NCBI GenBank assembly: GCA_019828545.1
Contig: JACVRA010000502.1
Coordinates: 1 to 31,510, forward strand
DNA length: 31,510 bases
Reading direction: 5' to 3'
DNA from: Paracamarosporium sp. OC-R06-R3
Taxonomy: Eukaryota; Ascomycota; Dothideomycetes; Pleosporales; Didymosphaeriaceae
A program made the translations under genes and the position numbers. This document shows, piece after piece, positions 10,118 through 20,984 of this stretch. Within the stretch, counting starts at the first letter, position 1. Each line of letters begins with the position of its first letter. The notes beneath the pieces are model-generated. The model was not told the DNA's origin. It made no database searches and saw only the letters and a program-made list of their open reading frames with translations.

Positions 10118-10942
10118 ACACTCCCTCATGAGGCGAAACGGAGTACCACAAGCTCGGCGTTGGGGGCTCAGCGAGAAGGACAGCCCAGCAACGTACTAGC
10201 ACGGCGTGAACTGGTGAATTTTGGCGTTTTCAGATGGTTTGCTTTTCGTTTCTACGGTGTTTATACCCAACATGATGATGCTTGGGGATGGAGTAGGAGC
10301 AGCCTGGAGTACCGGCGGCTCAGTGAAGCGTTTTGGCCTTTGTCTGGTAACATTAGCGTGCATAGCGCGGAGTTTTCGACGTTACTCAATGGCATTGGCG
10401 TTAACGATATAGAATTCGGTAGAAAGATATCGCTCATCGTGTCGTAAGCCTAACGTCGGTCGGTTGCTTGATTAACAGCGGCAGTCTAAGTCTACCCTGC
10501 CCGTTACAAGGCACTGACTTAGTACACCATCATTATCCATTTCACTTTCAATGCACTCGATGCACGCGCTTCAATCGAAGTTTATTATGCTTTTCTTTTC
10601 ATCCATCGTACATTGAGTCTACATTTTCCCCCTGGGCGCCCCGCCCAAAAACCAAATCTACACATACGCCCCCAAGCTGTGATTGGAGATATAAACACAA
10701 ACGCAGGTATTCGTTTTAACGCCTAGTCAGTGCGTCCCTTCCCAGAGAGACCAGACAAGAACCACCCTCCTTCCATCCGTCTTTCTTCCAAACAAGTGGC
10801 GTGGGCGAGTGAGGGTATCCTGATAATAGTACAAGAGTGTCAAAGGTGTACATGTGAAGTGAAAACCGGAAAATAGAAACTAGTCGTGCAAACGACGGTC
10901 GAGCATCTCCTCGATAGGAGAGATGGATGGGGCCGTCGTCGT
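10118..10942. other. Intergenic between convergent genes
   Basis: Lies between the stop codons of the histidine kinase (plus) and the DEAD-box helicase (minus), so it must hold both 3' UTRs and terminators. Open frames here are under 100 codons and match nothing known to me. A pyrimidine-rich tract occurs near 10730-10790. No repeats or RNA genes are seen. Confidence 0.6.
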
Positions 10943-12957
10943 CTAGTAGAAGTTTGGCGTCTTTCTCGGGCGGTCGCTGAAGTTGCCTCGGGGCTTATCG
11001 CCGAAGCCACCTCGGGGCCTGTCATTGAAGCCACCTCGGGGCCTATCGTTGAAGCTGCCTCGTGGCCTGTCGTTGAAGCTGCCTCGAGGCCTGTCGTTGG
11101 AATCGCCGTCGCGACCTCCTCGTCCCCGCGCACCACCAAAACCGCCGTAAGCGCCGCGGTTCCCACCGCCACGGGATCGCCCTCCAGCGAACAAAGACGC
11201 GGGAGGCGCCGGCGGCTGCTCCATACCCCAGCCAAACTCAGCTAGCCTGTTTGCACCGTCGAGAAGACCTTGCTTGTCGCCGTACCACTGGTAGCTACCG
11301 AAGAGGCCTCGGAAAGCGTCGGACAATTGATCGGGATACACCTTGGCATGTGCTGTAACGGATTCCTGTATGAGATTTGCCGCGCTTTCAGGCACTTCGG
11401 ATGGGGTACTCATATCCACCTGAGCGGTTTCAAGAGAGTTGTCGGCCAGGAGCTTGAGACCACGAAGACGCTTGCGGGTCTCGTGTTGCTCGAAAGGTGT
11501 AATAAAGAGCCAACCCTCTCCCTCTTTACCAGCTCGAGCAGTACGTCCGATACGGTGAATATACGACTCACGGTCACGAGGCAAGCCGATCTGGATAACG
11601 TGCGTTACATTGGGGAAATCCATGCCACGGGCAGTAACATCGGAGGAGAAAAGAACGCCGCTCTTGCAGAAGCGGAAGTCATCAGAGGCGCGGGTACGCT
11701 GTGACTGGGAGAGCTTAGAGTGGATCTCGTAACCGCGCATACCGTGGAGTGGCCTATCGCGCTTGAACCCCCCAGCGAGCTTGTAGAACACTGATGCAGC
11801 GAGCGTGACTTCTGCTGTAGAGTTGAAGTAAACGATCGCTTTGAACGGACGGGCGTCGCCAGACTTTCCCTTTTGGTGCTCTCGCACAATGAGTTCGTAT
11901 AGAGAAGGCGTGATGTTCTCAAATCCTTCAAGCTGAACAAGCTTTTGAGGAACCCTAGCGTGAGTTGGCTCTTCGTTCTCGTCGACGCACTTAGCGAAAT
12001 GGAATCCCGGCTTCATAGTGCGCCTGACCAGATCTACGACCTCAGGAGACAGAGTGGCAGAGAACATGAGATTCTGTCGCTCGACTTCCTCAGGATCGGG
12101 CAAATGTTCCTTGATCTGATCAATCTCGGCCGTGAAACCCTGGTCGAGAAGACGATCCGCTTCGTCCATGACAAGCGCGTTCAGATTGGGTGCCTTGATG
12201 CCGGAGTATGGGTCCTGCAAAATGTCGTTCAAGCGGCCCGGTGTACCAATCATGATGTGACATCCCTCTCGTTGAGTCTTTTGGAGCATGGCCCTCTTTT
12301 GTGTGCCTCCCACAGCAGTCTGCACAATGAGGCCGGTGCCGGCCACGAGCTTCTTGGCCTCGACGGCGATCTGCTCAGCCAACTCTCGGGTAGGTGAGAT
12401 TACAATAGCCCTGATGTCGTCCGGTTTGGCGCGCTTGTAGCCTCGGGCGCGCTCGGCGAGTTTGGGGTCATGTTGTAAGATTCGTTGGACGACGGGGATG
12501 AGGAAACCTAGAGTCTTGCCGGTACCGGTCTTCGCCTGGGCGATACTGCGTAATGTTAGCGATGTCGCTCTAGAGGATACGTGAAGCCATACACATCGGC
12601 GCCGCTCAAGGCCTCGTTGATGGTCCGCGTCTGGACATCCGTCATCGTCTCCAGCTTCATCTGCCGCGTGAGCATGTTGACGATGTTCGGGTGCACCAAT
12701 CCTCGCTTGGAAAGATCCTCAAATCGTGTGACAGGTCCATCTTCCGTTGTCTGTTCCTCCGCTGCTTGCGCAGCAATCTGTTGCCATCGTGCACTTTGGT
12801 GGAATGCTGCCGTTGCAATGGTAGGTATCCGAGGTGCGGCTGTTCGTAATGCACCAGCCGAGTATGGAAGAGATGCCCGCAGTACTCTAGAGGAGAGCGC
12901 GGCCGTGGGTATGTTTTTCGCAAGAGATGCGGGACATCTTCGTAGTGCGCTGAACAT
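10943..12957 (-). CDS. MSS116: DEAD-box ATP-dependent RNA helicase, mitochondrial (MSS116 type)
   Basis: Two exons (12957-12593 and 12545-10943) over a 47-nt intron give 655 residues. Residues 1-60 are rich in Arg, Ala and Ser with almost no acidic residues, a typical mitochondrial presequence. The core has motif I AKTGTGKT (126-133), the SPTRELAEQ motif, DEAD (249-252), SAT (284-286), the DVTARGMD motif and HRIGRTARAG. Mss116-type helicases remodel group I/II introns and other RNA in mitochondria; that assignment rests on the presequence, core type and RGG-like tail and is not certain within the DEAD-box family. The C-terminus is Gly/Arg-rich followed by six 8-residue repeats around NDRPRGSF, likely for non-specific RNA tethering. 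The splice join restores GADVIAQAKTGTGKT, which confirms the intron. It is convergent with the histidine kinase. Confidence 0.9.
10967..11106 (-). repeat. Tandem 24-nt repeats encoding NDRPRGSF-type units
   Basis: About six 24-nt units lie in tandem within the last exon of the helicase gene. They read NDRPRGSF, NDRPRGSF, NDRPRGGF, NDRPRGGF, GDKPRGNF and SDRPRK. They form the RNA-binding Arg/Gly tail. Such in-frame minisatellites commonly vary in copy number between strains. Confidence 0.8.
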
Positions 12958-13174
12958 GGCGAAAGGAGATGATTTCTTCGGTCGATTACAAGGGTATCTA
13001 GGGAAAAGAAAAATTAAATCAATACAACAGTCGAAAATTTGCTAGAGGATGCCGCACAGAGGCTGGCGATTGGCGATGAAGGAATGGTTGATGGTCGACA
13101 GGAGGCGACACTTTTTGACCGAAGGAACTTTTTGGGGGGCCGTGCCTGTCGCGCTTGACACGCTAGCGCAGAGT

Positions 13175-13180
13175 CACGTG
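13175..13180. promoter_or_regulatory. CACGTG palindrome upstream of the helicase gene
   Basis: A single CACGTG lies about 218 bp upstream of the helicase start codon at 12957. It is the same core as in the QNS1 spacer. It is short and can occur by chance. Confidence 0.25.
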
Positions 13181-14511
13181 TAGATAATCATCCCGTCACC
13201 ATCATCCTAAATCACCCATCTGAAATGACCAACAACAAATGATATTGCCTACCACGCCCTTCGATCCGATTGTTTATAAAGCTAAAAGCGTCGATTGGTA
13301 GACAGACATTTGCTGCAGTCTGATCAGTCGACATCAATGGCCGTGCCTCTGTGAGCGTAGGCTGTGACCTGCGTTGATGGTCCGAAACTTGCTTGAGATG
13401 CCCACAGATTCATGGCAAACTGCAATTGCACTTTGATTGTATAGCCTATGAGGATAACATGTGCAGGAAAAGCGTATAGTGGCAAACTTCCTAACGGGGT
13501 AAGTTTGTCTATCCCAGTGTATTCCATCGATCGTAGCGCTATTACACCGTTGCACGGCATAACACTACCGCTGACGCTAGACCATAATTCCGCTTTCGTA
13601 CCCGCACTCTCTTCCCACGGGATTGTATTGTTGGTTGTGTTGTTACAGGCTTTATTTAGCCACTTCCAAAAGTGTCACGATATGCTGGCCTATCAGTCTT
13701 CAATATCTCAGCTATTCACTGCCTCACTTCACTACTCCTACCAGTTTCCATATAGGATTACATTCAACTGTGATCAAACGAGCAAGCATGGTCACGTTAA
13801 GATGAGAATTCCCAGGGTTCCCAGGCATCACATACTTGAGAGGCTGCCGTCTGCCGTGTAGTGTCATAAGAGAAACATGAGAGGGTGAGATCGTTTCTGA
13901 AAGTTCGGTCCAACAAGGAGGAAACGATTTTGGGAGCATAGATCATACCGTACCATATATCTTATTTATTACTTCTCATCTCCGTGTTACTGCTCAGCAA
14001 GCTAAAGAGTTGCTCAACAGTGTGGCGGAATTCCAGGACCATTCAGCTTACGCGGACTATTTCCGGAGTGGCGTCGCACACACCACCTGCTTATAACATC
14101 TTCTGCTTTCCGGAACTCAGTCCGTTAGCTGACGAGACTAAGCGTACAAGTGACCTAGAACTTTGTCGAAGCCTCAACTTAGGCTAGTGAATTGCGGGGT
14201 CCCCGCTTCTACAACACCGACAGTGTCGGGTAGTGAACGGACTACATCGAGCTACAATGGACAATTCTCACCATGGACGGTCTCGATCTCCGGTCTAGGC
14301 ACCTCGAGATGCTATAGATTATTGAGGGAGTTAACCGATGGCTGCACATTGGCCAGATCTACTACTTGAGATCCCCTAGCTGTATCCATGACTGTGATCG
14401 AGAGGCTTTCCGGAAGAATTGTGGCTTTGAAGCTTCCAAATATCCATTTGAGGCAGTGGGTTACTTTGATAACGATTGGTCAACACCATTTTCGTCCCTC
14501 TAACATAGGAC

Positions 14512-14542
14512 CGGGGAGCCGCTACGCATGGGTAGCTCCCCG
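14512..14542. promoter_or_regulatory. Strong hairpin with inverted CreA-type consensus sites upstream of the cupin gene
   Basis: CGGGGAG (14512-14518) and CTCCCCG (14536-14542) are perfect inverted copies. CTAC/GTAG pairs extend them to an 11-bp stem with a 3-nt bulge and the loop GCATGG. The arms also contain CCGGGG (14511-14516) and, on the other strand, GCGGGG (14538-14543), both matching the SYGGRG consensus of the fungal carbon-catabolite repressor CreA. It lies about 190-220 bp upstream of the start codon at 14730. The base pairing is seen directly; CreA control is inference. Confidence 0.4.
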
Positions 14543-14729
14543 CAACGCAAGAAGACTACGACATGAAGAGCGAAGGATTCGGCTACAACAGATTACAGCT
14601 TGTTTTCATTGAAAGGCAACCCTCCGTTGGTCCGATGGGTCTCTTATAGAGCTTAAATCTCAGTAAAACGTCGTCCTCAATATCCCCCACTTCCAAGTCA
14701 CTCTTCTGCGCTTGCTCAACAAGGAAACA

Positions 14730-15675
14730 ATGTTCATCAAAGTCGCTACTGCATCAGCAATCCTCAGCATCGCCTTTTCCACGCCTGTCAAGAATGCAAT
14801 CCTCCCTCGTCAGGCAAGCGCTCCTATTTATCCAGAGAATGGCACATTGGCAGATCCTCCGCCTGTGACCAAATGGACACGTCCAAACCCATCATATACC
14901 GATGAGCAGCTGACCGCGCTGAAAACGGCTTATACCACTGCAGAAAAGATTGGACTTCTTGCTAGCTACGGCTCACCTAACGACTACTTCAAATTTGACC
15001 TGACACCCAATGGTTCTGCCTCCAATGCTGCCAATGGTCTGGGTGGGCAAGGTTATCTCGCATTCGTACAAAACTACCCTGTTCTCATTGGCACTGGTGT
15101 CTCAGTCGCCATCGGCTACCTCAACCCATGCGGTCTCGATAGCATTCACCTGCACAACCGTGCCGACGAACTCGTCACTCTCGTCAAAGGCACAAGTCTC
15201 AAGACCGGCTTCGTTCTCGAAGATGGCTATGGTACGCTACTTCTATCGAGTCTTTCTAATAGGTTTCACTAACATCCCTTGACTAGACCAACCCATATAT
15301 ACCGAAATCGGTCTCTATCAAACTACTATCCGACCACAAGGTTCTCTCCACTGGGAATTCAACGACAATTGTGACTCTGCAGTCTTCGTCGCTGCTCTTA
15401 GCACCGAGGACCCCGGCGTAGCCCGCACGGCGCAGAATTTTTTCATCAACCCGCAGGAGATCATTGATGCGAACCTCGCATATCCAGACTGGCTTATCGA
15501 CGTAAATACCGCCGAGTATAGGACACAGCTGCCGACTGCATTTGCGCAAGGAGCAAAGGCGTGTTACGATAGGTGTGGAATCAAATATTTCACGAACCAG
15601 GCGGGTGGAGGTCCGAATGCACCGCCGCCGAAGGACCAGGTTGATCTAGGATTGAATGAAACTAGTTCGTCTTAG
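14730..15675 (+). CDS. Secreted cupin-domain protein (spherulin-like)
   Basis: Two exons (14730-15231 and 15287-15675) over a 55-nt intron give 296 residues. Residues 1-18 form a signal peptide, and LPRQ at 25-28 may be a processing site. The cupin fold shows both metal motifs: H140-x-H142 with E147 (SIHLHNRADELVTLVKG), and H189 with N193 (QGSLHWEFNDN). This germin/spherulin-type pattern binds Mn or a similar metal. Fungal secreted cupins of this kind are often stress- or spherulation-linked; the actual activity cannot be read from the sequence. ATG 14730 is chosen because it begins the signal peptide. The tail is Pro/Gly-rich and lacks a GPI-like hydrophobic end. An inverted-repeat hairpin lies in its upstream region. 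Confidence 0.88.
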
Positions 15676-16548
15676 GGAATGAGTCGGTTGTAGAACTGTA
15701 ATAGAGAAGATCGCGTAAATAGTCATACCAAAAATCTCAAGTGTATGTATGTTATCTCTTGAAGAAGTTCCCTCGTACATTGTATGCCGCTTATTATGAG
15801 AGTGTTAGTCCAAACAATTTCCATCCTTGATCTCACAAACTCATATTGCTTTTACTAAAAGGCAACGCTACACCGTAAAGACCAACGATTAAAAGTAGGA
15901 GATATACTGGAGAAAACACAAAAGATGACTGAAGTTAACATTAAAGGTCACCTACTTCTCCCATACAACTGCGCATGTAAACTTACCAGTAAGACGTTCA
16001 CTACGCTATTCTTCTAATGCGATGCATCATTCGCTACGCGCTCGGTTCTAGATGATACGAGGGCGCTGATAAGGCCCGATATGGACCAGTCCGCGTGCAG
16101 CAGCACTGCATTCCGATGTCTTGCCGCGGTCATCACCACCGAAGGTTGCACAACGACACCAGACTCTCGAGGGGCGTCATAGTTCAGTCAATGTCGTTCT
16201 GATCGAGGAAGACCAAGCCAAAAGGAAGTCTCGAGATCTTGAGTTGCATGTGATCGAGCGCGGGGTCCGCACGTGGGCCCATAACAACCGGGATTCAGGG
16301 TCCCAAACCTAGAAGCGAGAGCACGTCTCAACAAACCACTTTCACATGCGACCCCATGTCTAAGATAAACCGCCCAAAACCGCCCGTCATGCCGCCAAAG
16401 CCAAGATCAGAAGTTTTTTTAATACACTGCGCTCTCCGTACTCACCTACTCGACCGCAAACTGTCCGTTTCCGCATGCGGCGCAAGCCAAACGATAAGAG
16501 ACTCGAATCCGTGGAACGCGCAAACCTGTTCGTTATAAGACCGCTAAG
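15676..16548. other. Intergenic, no gene recognised
   Basis: Holds the cupin gene 3' flank (AT-rich, 15676-15960) and the upstream region of the next plus-strand gene. A CACGTG core lies in GCACGTGGGC near 16268. Open frames are about 60 codons with no recognisable content. Confidence 0.6.
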
Positions 16549-17672
16549 ATGGACGCAGAGGCTCCGGTCCCAGAGTTTATCGACGCGACACCAACGATCG
16601 AAGTAGACGAGAAGAGGACCTCAATGCTGTACAACGTCCTTCCTGCCATGGTGCAGGATCATATTCCTATCCTTCCGTCCATCCGACGATCTCTCAGCGT
16701 CATGCGGAGCTCTTCGAGGGCCCTTGATGCTTCGAGAAATCGCTCTCAAGCATCACTGCCACGAACTCCACCACCAGGCTACACGTCAAGACCTAACAGC
16801 GCCACATCACAACACAGTTCGAGCCGAACCTCGTTCGACACTGCTGTGGATGATGAAGACCTGTTCCAAGAAACATTCTCAGAAAATCAGGTATCACCGA
16901 TGAACACGCCTCCGCCGTTCGCTGTGTCAGATTTTCGAACAGGTATAAACTGGAAATATGCAAACCAGGGTAGGTACACCCATCCCGTCTCATCCCGTCT
17001 CACACGATACAAGATCAAGAACACCACTGATGGTCTTTAGGTATAAGCCTTTCCGCCCAAGCATACGCCGAAGCGCAGTCAGCCCACCTCGACGACACCT
17101 CCATTATTCTCACCCGTCAAATGTACATCCATAGCCTGACATACCTCCTCCGGGGTCTCCCGTCCGGTCTCTCGCCTGAGGAGACGATGTCGTTACAAGC
17201 CGCGCTCCCGCCCAACCTTGTGATATCTGCGCCTTGTGAACACGACCTCTCCTTCTCCAACCCTAACCTACTCCCGCCTTCCGACTCGTCAATCCTACAC
17301 CGTGTAGTCGCGACCATAGTCTTCGAGACGTTCGTCTTGCTACAGTTCCTACTACCATACATGAAGCTCTTCTTAGGTCATGCGTATCGCTTTGAGAGAA
17401 AGCACAACGTAACACAAAGGCTGGTGAACAACGGGATAATGGGGGCAGACGCGGTGCGGAGGACAGGATTGCAGCTGACGCAAACTATATGTCAGATGAA
17501 CGACGGGAAGGTTGGTCTGGCTTTGAACGACCTCACATTGTGGTTAGTGCGTGGCATAACAGGTGGACTGCAGCAGGGAATTCAGGACGGAGTCACTATG
17601 ATGGGAGAGGAGAGACCTCGTACACCTAATCGCTCACGGGCGAGGAGTAGCAAAGGGAAGAAGGGGCAATGA
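16549..17672 (+). CDS. Fungal protein of unknown function with one predicted membrane segment
   Basis: Two exons (16549-16969 and 17041-17672) over a 71-nt GT-AG intron give 350 residues. I do not recognise the family. Residues 1-135 are polar, Ser/Pro/Arg-rich and probably disordered. Residues 142-215 look folded and helical (SLSAQAYAEAQ, RQMYIHSLTYLLRGL). A hydrophobic stretch at about 229-253 (VVATIVFETFVLLQFLLPYM) could be one membrane segment or an amphipathic anchor. Then follow a conserved-looking region with several Gly and amides, and a basic Ser/Arg/Lys tail (RSRARSSKGKKGQ). There is no signal peptide, so it would be tail-proximal anchored in an intracellular membrane. The join G|GT restores an uninterrupted frame, which supports it as a real gene. 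A motif containing CATCCCGTCT occurs twice in tandem inside the intron. Confidence 0.75.
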
Positions 17673-20600
17673 TGTACGGAAATGTGACGTTTGTTACGAG
17701 TTATGAATCGTATATTAGAACCGTTAGATTTGAGCAAGATAGACTGCTACGTTACTGCCGCGCATTGTTGAGCCGTTATAAAATGCATGATTGTCCATCT
17801 CACTTGCAGTGTAGCTGTTGGTCATGGCACATAGCCACCCTTGCAAGAGAGCCCTTAGCACCTATGCATAACGCAGTCTGCATAGAACACATTCTGCATA
17901 TGGCCATACGAAGTAAGTAAGCGAGAACAGGCAAGTATGTTGGGTTGGGTAGGCTTGCTCTAGCCAAACGATCGCAGAGGATCTCGTGAGCGAAGCATCG
18001 AGCATGTGAACGTGAACAAGCCCAAGATAAGATGCAAAAGAACTCGTGCGTACTCCGGCATTTGGCGAGGATTAATCTATTCGGTGTAAGGGTGGTAGCC
18101 TGTAGGAGAGGGACTGATACCCGCTTGAGAGAGAACACATGATAGCCTGTGGCAATAGGATCGTATTATGGTGGTAGGTTTTTACGAATGTTTGACATGG
18201 GTGTTAGAATGGATGTCTGACGTAAATCATTATAGTTGGCTACACGTTTTTCTGATCATCAACTTGGCAATATTGGCTGAGAGCTGCTTTTACGTATAGC
18301 ATACAAGGTCAGAACGTCGAATTGCCGATCCAGCACTGATATTTCTCGGGACGATCATGCAGTACGCTGCAGGTTCAGGCTTAGTATTTTGGTTATCAAT
18401 TTAAGGTCATGAAAAGGGTTGGGATTGCAACTCCATATGTGACCAGGGCTTTGAAGCTTGGCAGATAGGTCCAAAGCGTTCCTTCCGTACGCCGGCATCT
18501 TGCAGTGAAGCAACTAACGTCAAATCTTCGATGCAAATAGTAAAAACCCCCGCGTTAGTGCCCGAGCATGCCGCATCCGAGGAGCGTAAGAGATGTTCTT
18601 GTTGGTGCTCTAGCGTATGTGGGGGAAACCGCGTGGCGAAGTTCATGGTTCCACCAGATTTTTCGACAACTTTCTAAGTGGCTACAACTATTTTATCTTG
18701 ACGAGTATTGTGCATTCTTAAACATTTTGATCGCTCAAAATTGAGTTCAAAATTTGAACAGTCTCTCTCCTTTTCGAATGTCCGGTGGTAGCCGGCTGCT
18801 TGGAGTCTGACAGCTTCATACCCCCTAGTAGAGGTGTGTATTGGTTGGACTACGGGAGGCTTCACAAGCCCTCGTTGATCATAGGCTTTGCTATCTAGCG
18901 CATGTGGAGTGTAATTTCTGGAGCTGACGTTGCAGTGAGATTCTGATTTAATGCAACCCGAGTACGAGAGGAAGCGATTCTAGCGTATGTGGGGGTGCTC
19001 AATCACTTGAGCTCGGCATACACAACATTTCCTAAGGAAGACAAAAAATCCATGGCGATGGATTGCCATTGAACATGAGGTCGACAACTGTTGTGAGAGA
19101 AGAGTTGGTCAAGTCTACGTACTAGTTCGGCGTGCAATGTATGCTTGATCGTTCTTCACACACAGCTAAAGGGTGATCTACATGAAGCGGAAACTTTCAC
19201 TTCCAGAAGACTGGTGGTCTTGCAGTCAGGAATCGTAACACCCACTTGGAACAGGTATACCTAGCGGTCATTACTTCTCTCTACTTTACTCGATGCATGA
19301 TTGCCTCTGATCCAAGCGGATGGTGCGGTATGTGCCAATCGGCGACGAGCCGACAAATCCGACGAGCCGCGATGTGTTGGCACAACAGGTCCTAGGGTTA
19401 TGTTCATCAGGGGTGCACTTGATCAATTTCCGGACTGGAACATAGGAAGATAGCGTTTGACTGCCTGATGGATCGGAAGGCTCGTGACCGACAAAATTTG
19501 ATAAGTGGCTCAAGAGCATCCTTGTCGAAAGATAGCGGGACCAGATATTGGATGCGACTAATGAGTCGACCGTTGTCTGACTATCGCAGCTTCAGCTTGT
19601 GATCTGATGCGCAGATATCGGGACGCTGATAGAAGGGCATCTGCGTGGGATCCTGGCTTTGTCCCACGAACCGCAAGTCGGCTTTCTATCTTTTGATTGA
19701 CATGTTCAAAGAACTTCCAAGATGACAATGTAGCAAAAATGTTTCTGAGGGGCCTGGCACCGCACATATCTGTTCGCTTATGAGAATCGGTGTATGTGTA
19801 GTCTCCCAGCCGCGGCGCTAAAGTGAGATGCAGGCGGTGAACAGTCCTGATTCGCAGGGGCAACAGCAGATTGCCTCGTCCGGTGTAGTTCAGCACTTAG
19901 CGCCTCTATGTCACGTGGCAAACACCGGATCTCTAGATGGGCCCGAAGTTTTTGTGCGTTCAGGACCCGTGATGATTGGAGCACTGATCATACCAGAGGA
20001 AAGCGCGAGTGTCGCCACCATGATGCTGAGAGTTGTAACCGACACCCGAGAGGAAACAGCTGGTTGCCCCTTGTCGAAAATCCGAAGGGCTGGCGAGTGC
20101 AACATGTATAGCGAATAGGATCGCTAGGCGGTTGTTAAGCGGATGCCCAGTCCTTCGTACCTCATTCCGTATCCCGACTGTAACCAGCGACCGTCTCAGG
20201 CTTCGTTCGTTTCGTAGCGATGCGGCAACCGACCGATAGCAAGATAAGTGCCCAACGCTAATGCAATGTAATGTTGTTCTTTTGCAATACCTCCTTTTCC
20301 GCTAGGGTGCGTAGACGTGCAGTCAACCAGGCACGTCAAGAAAATTTTCAAGAACTCACGGCAGTCAAGTTTGCGTAGTCAAGATCTTCGAAACCACTCT
20401 GTATTCAAGCCTTTGTGCAAGTAAAGGTGTAAAGGTCTGCCCGGAACAAAAAGGGGATCGGCCTTTGTTCGTCTTTTGCCTGCATTGTTCGGCTTCGAGT
20501 GGCCACGGTCCTCGGCCACAAGCTCAGCTGATTGACAGATGGTCGCGTGCGAGTGGGCTAGGGTAGCGGTCCTGACGTTCCGAAGAGGTAATCGGTGCTT

Positions 20601-20984
20601 TTATGCAGGAGAAAATCCATGTGGGGACGCGCGCTGTGGGGTTGGGAGTCGTGGGATCGATGACTTAGCGTAGACTAGCTCCGAATGAGTGTGAATTGCG
20701 TGCTTGGGCGATTGCGCCATCGCTCTTTCCGAAAGGTACCCCGAACGGCGCTTTCATAAGTAATTCCTGCTGCACCTAAGAAGAGGTGTGATCATTCTCT
20801 GCACTTCTCCGAATACTTGTTACCTCAGTTCTTTTTGACTCCTATACCCAGTTGATCATTGCGGGTCTTTCAACCATATTTCTGGATCGCGCGAGCCGTG
20901 GTATCCAGTATCGACCATCTTGCCACACCTTCTCTTCGTATCTACAACGAACAGCTGCCCGCTCACGGCTGCACATCGACGAGC
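17673..20984. other. 3.3 kb region without a convincing gene
   Basis: The longest gene-free stretch of the window. Open frames on both strands are all under 115 codons, mutually overlapping, and show no domain. The minus-strand frames at 17800-18138 and 19558-19896 were inspected and not accepted. Base composition is mixed, with an AT-rich part near 18200-18300. Three copies of a short motif (18609, 18894, 18979) are listed separately. The right few hundred bases are the promoter and leader of the sulfatase gene. I see no tRNA and no transposase fragment; a decayed element or a long non-coding RNA cannot be excluded. Confidence 0.55.
18609..18995. repeat. Dispersed 17-nt repeat TCTAGCGTATGTGGGGG
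   Basis: TCTAGCGTATGTGGGGG is found identically at 18609-18625 and 18979-18995. A third degraded copy (TCTAGCGCATGTGGAG) lies at 18894-18909. The flanks are not alike, so this is not a simple segmental duplication. The role is unknown. Confidence 0.6.

Larger units (their letters stand above)
12958..14729. other. 1.8 kb intergenic region between the divergent helicase and cupin genes
   Basis: The left end is the helicase promoter and the right end is the cupin gene promoter. In between I see only short open frames with no domain, signal peptide or plausible splice partners, and no transposon remnant. A CACGTG site and a strong hairpin are listed separately. Just before the cupin start the sequence turns C/T-rich, typical of fungal transcription-start regions. 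Confidence 0.55.

Noticed and set aside
10886..11245. Plus-strand 119-codon frame with Ala/Ser/Val repeats
   Set aside because: It is the antisense of the helicase's Arg/Gly repeat tail; the repeat belongs to the minus-strand gene.
13448..13861. Plus-strand 137-codon frame in the helicase-cupin spacer
   Set aside because: Mixed hydrophobic and polar sequence without domain or signal peptide; overlapping frames of similar length occur by chance.
17800..18138. Minus-strand 112-codon Cys-containing frame next to the unknown membrane protein gene
   Set aside because: No convincing signal peptide, no domain, scattered cysteines, and it overlaps the neighbour's probable 3' flank.
19558..19984. 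Overlapping minus-strand frames in the gene-free stretch
   Set aside because: They exclude one another, contain no recognisable domain and could not be joined by plausible introns into a longer protein.
20501..20522. Inverted repeat GTGGCC...GGCCAC in the sulfatase upstream region
   Set aside because: Only a 6-bp stem; such hairpins are expected by chance in this much sequence.
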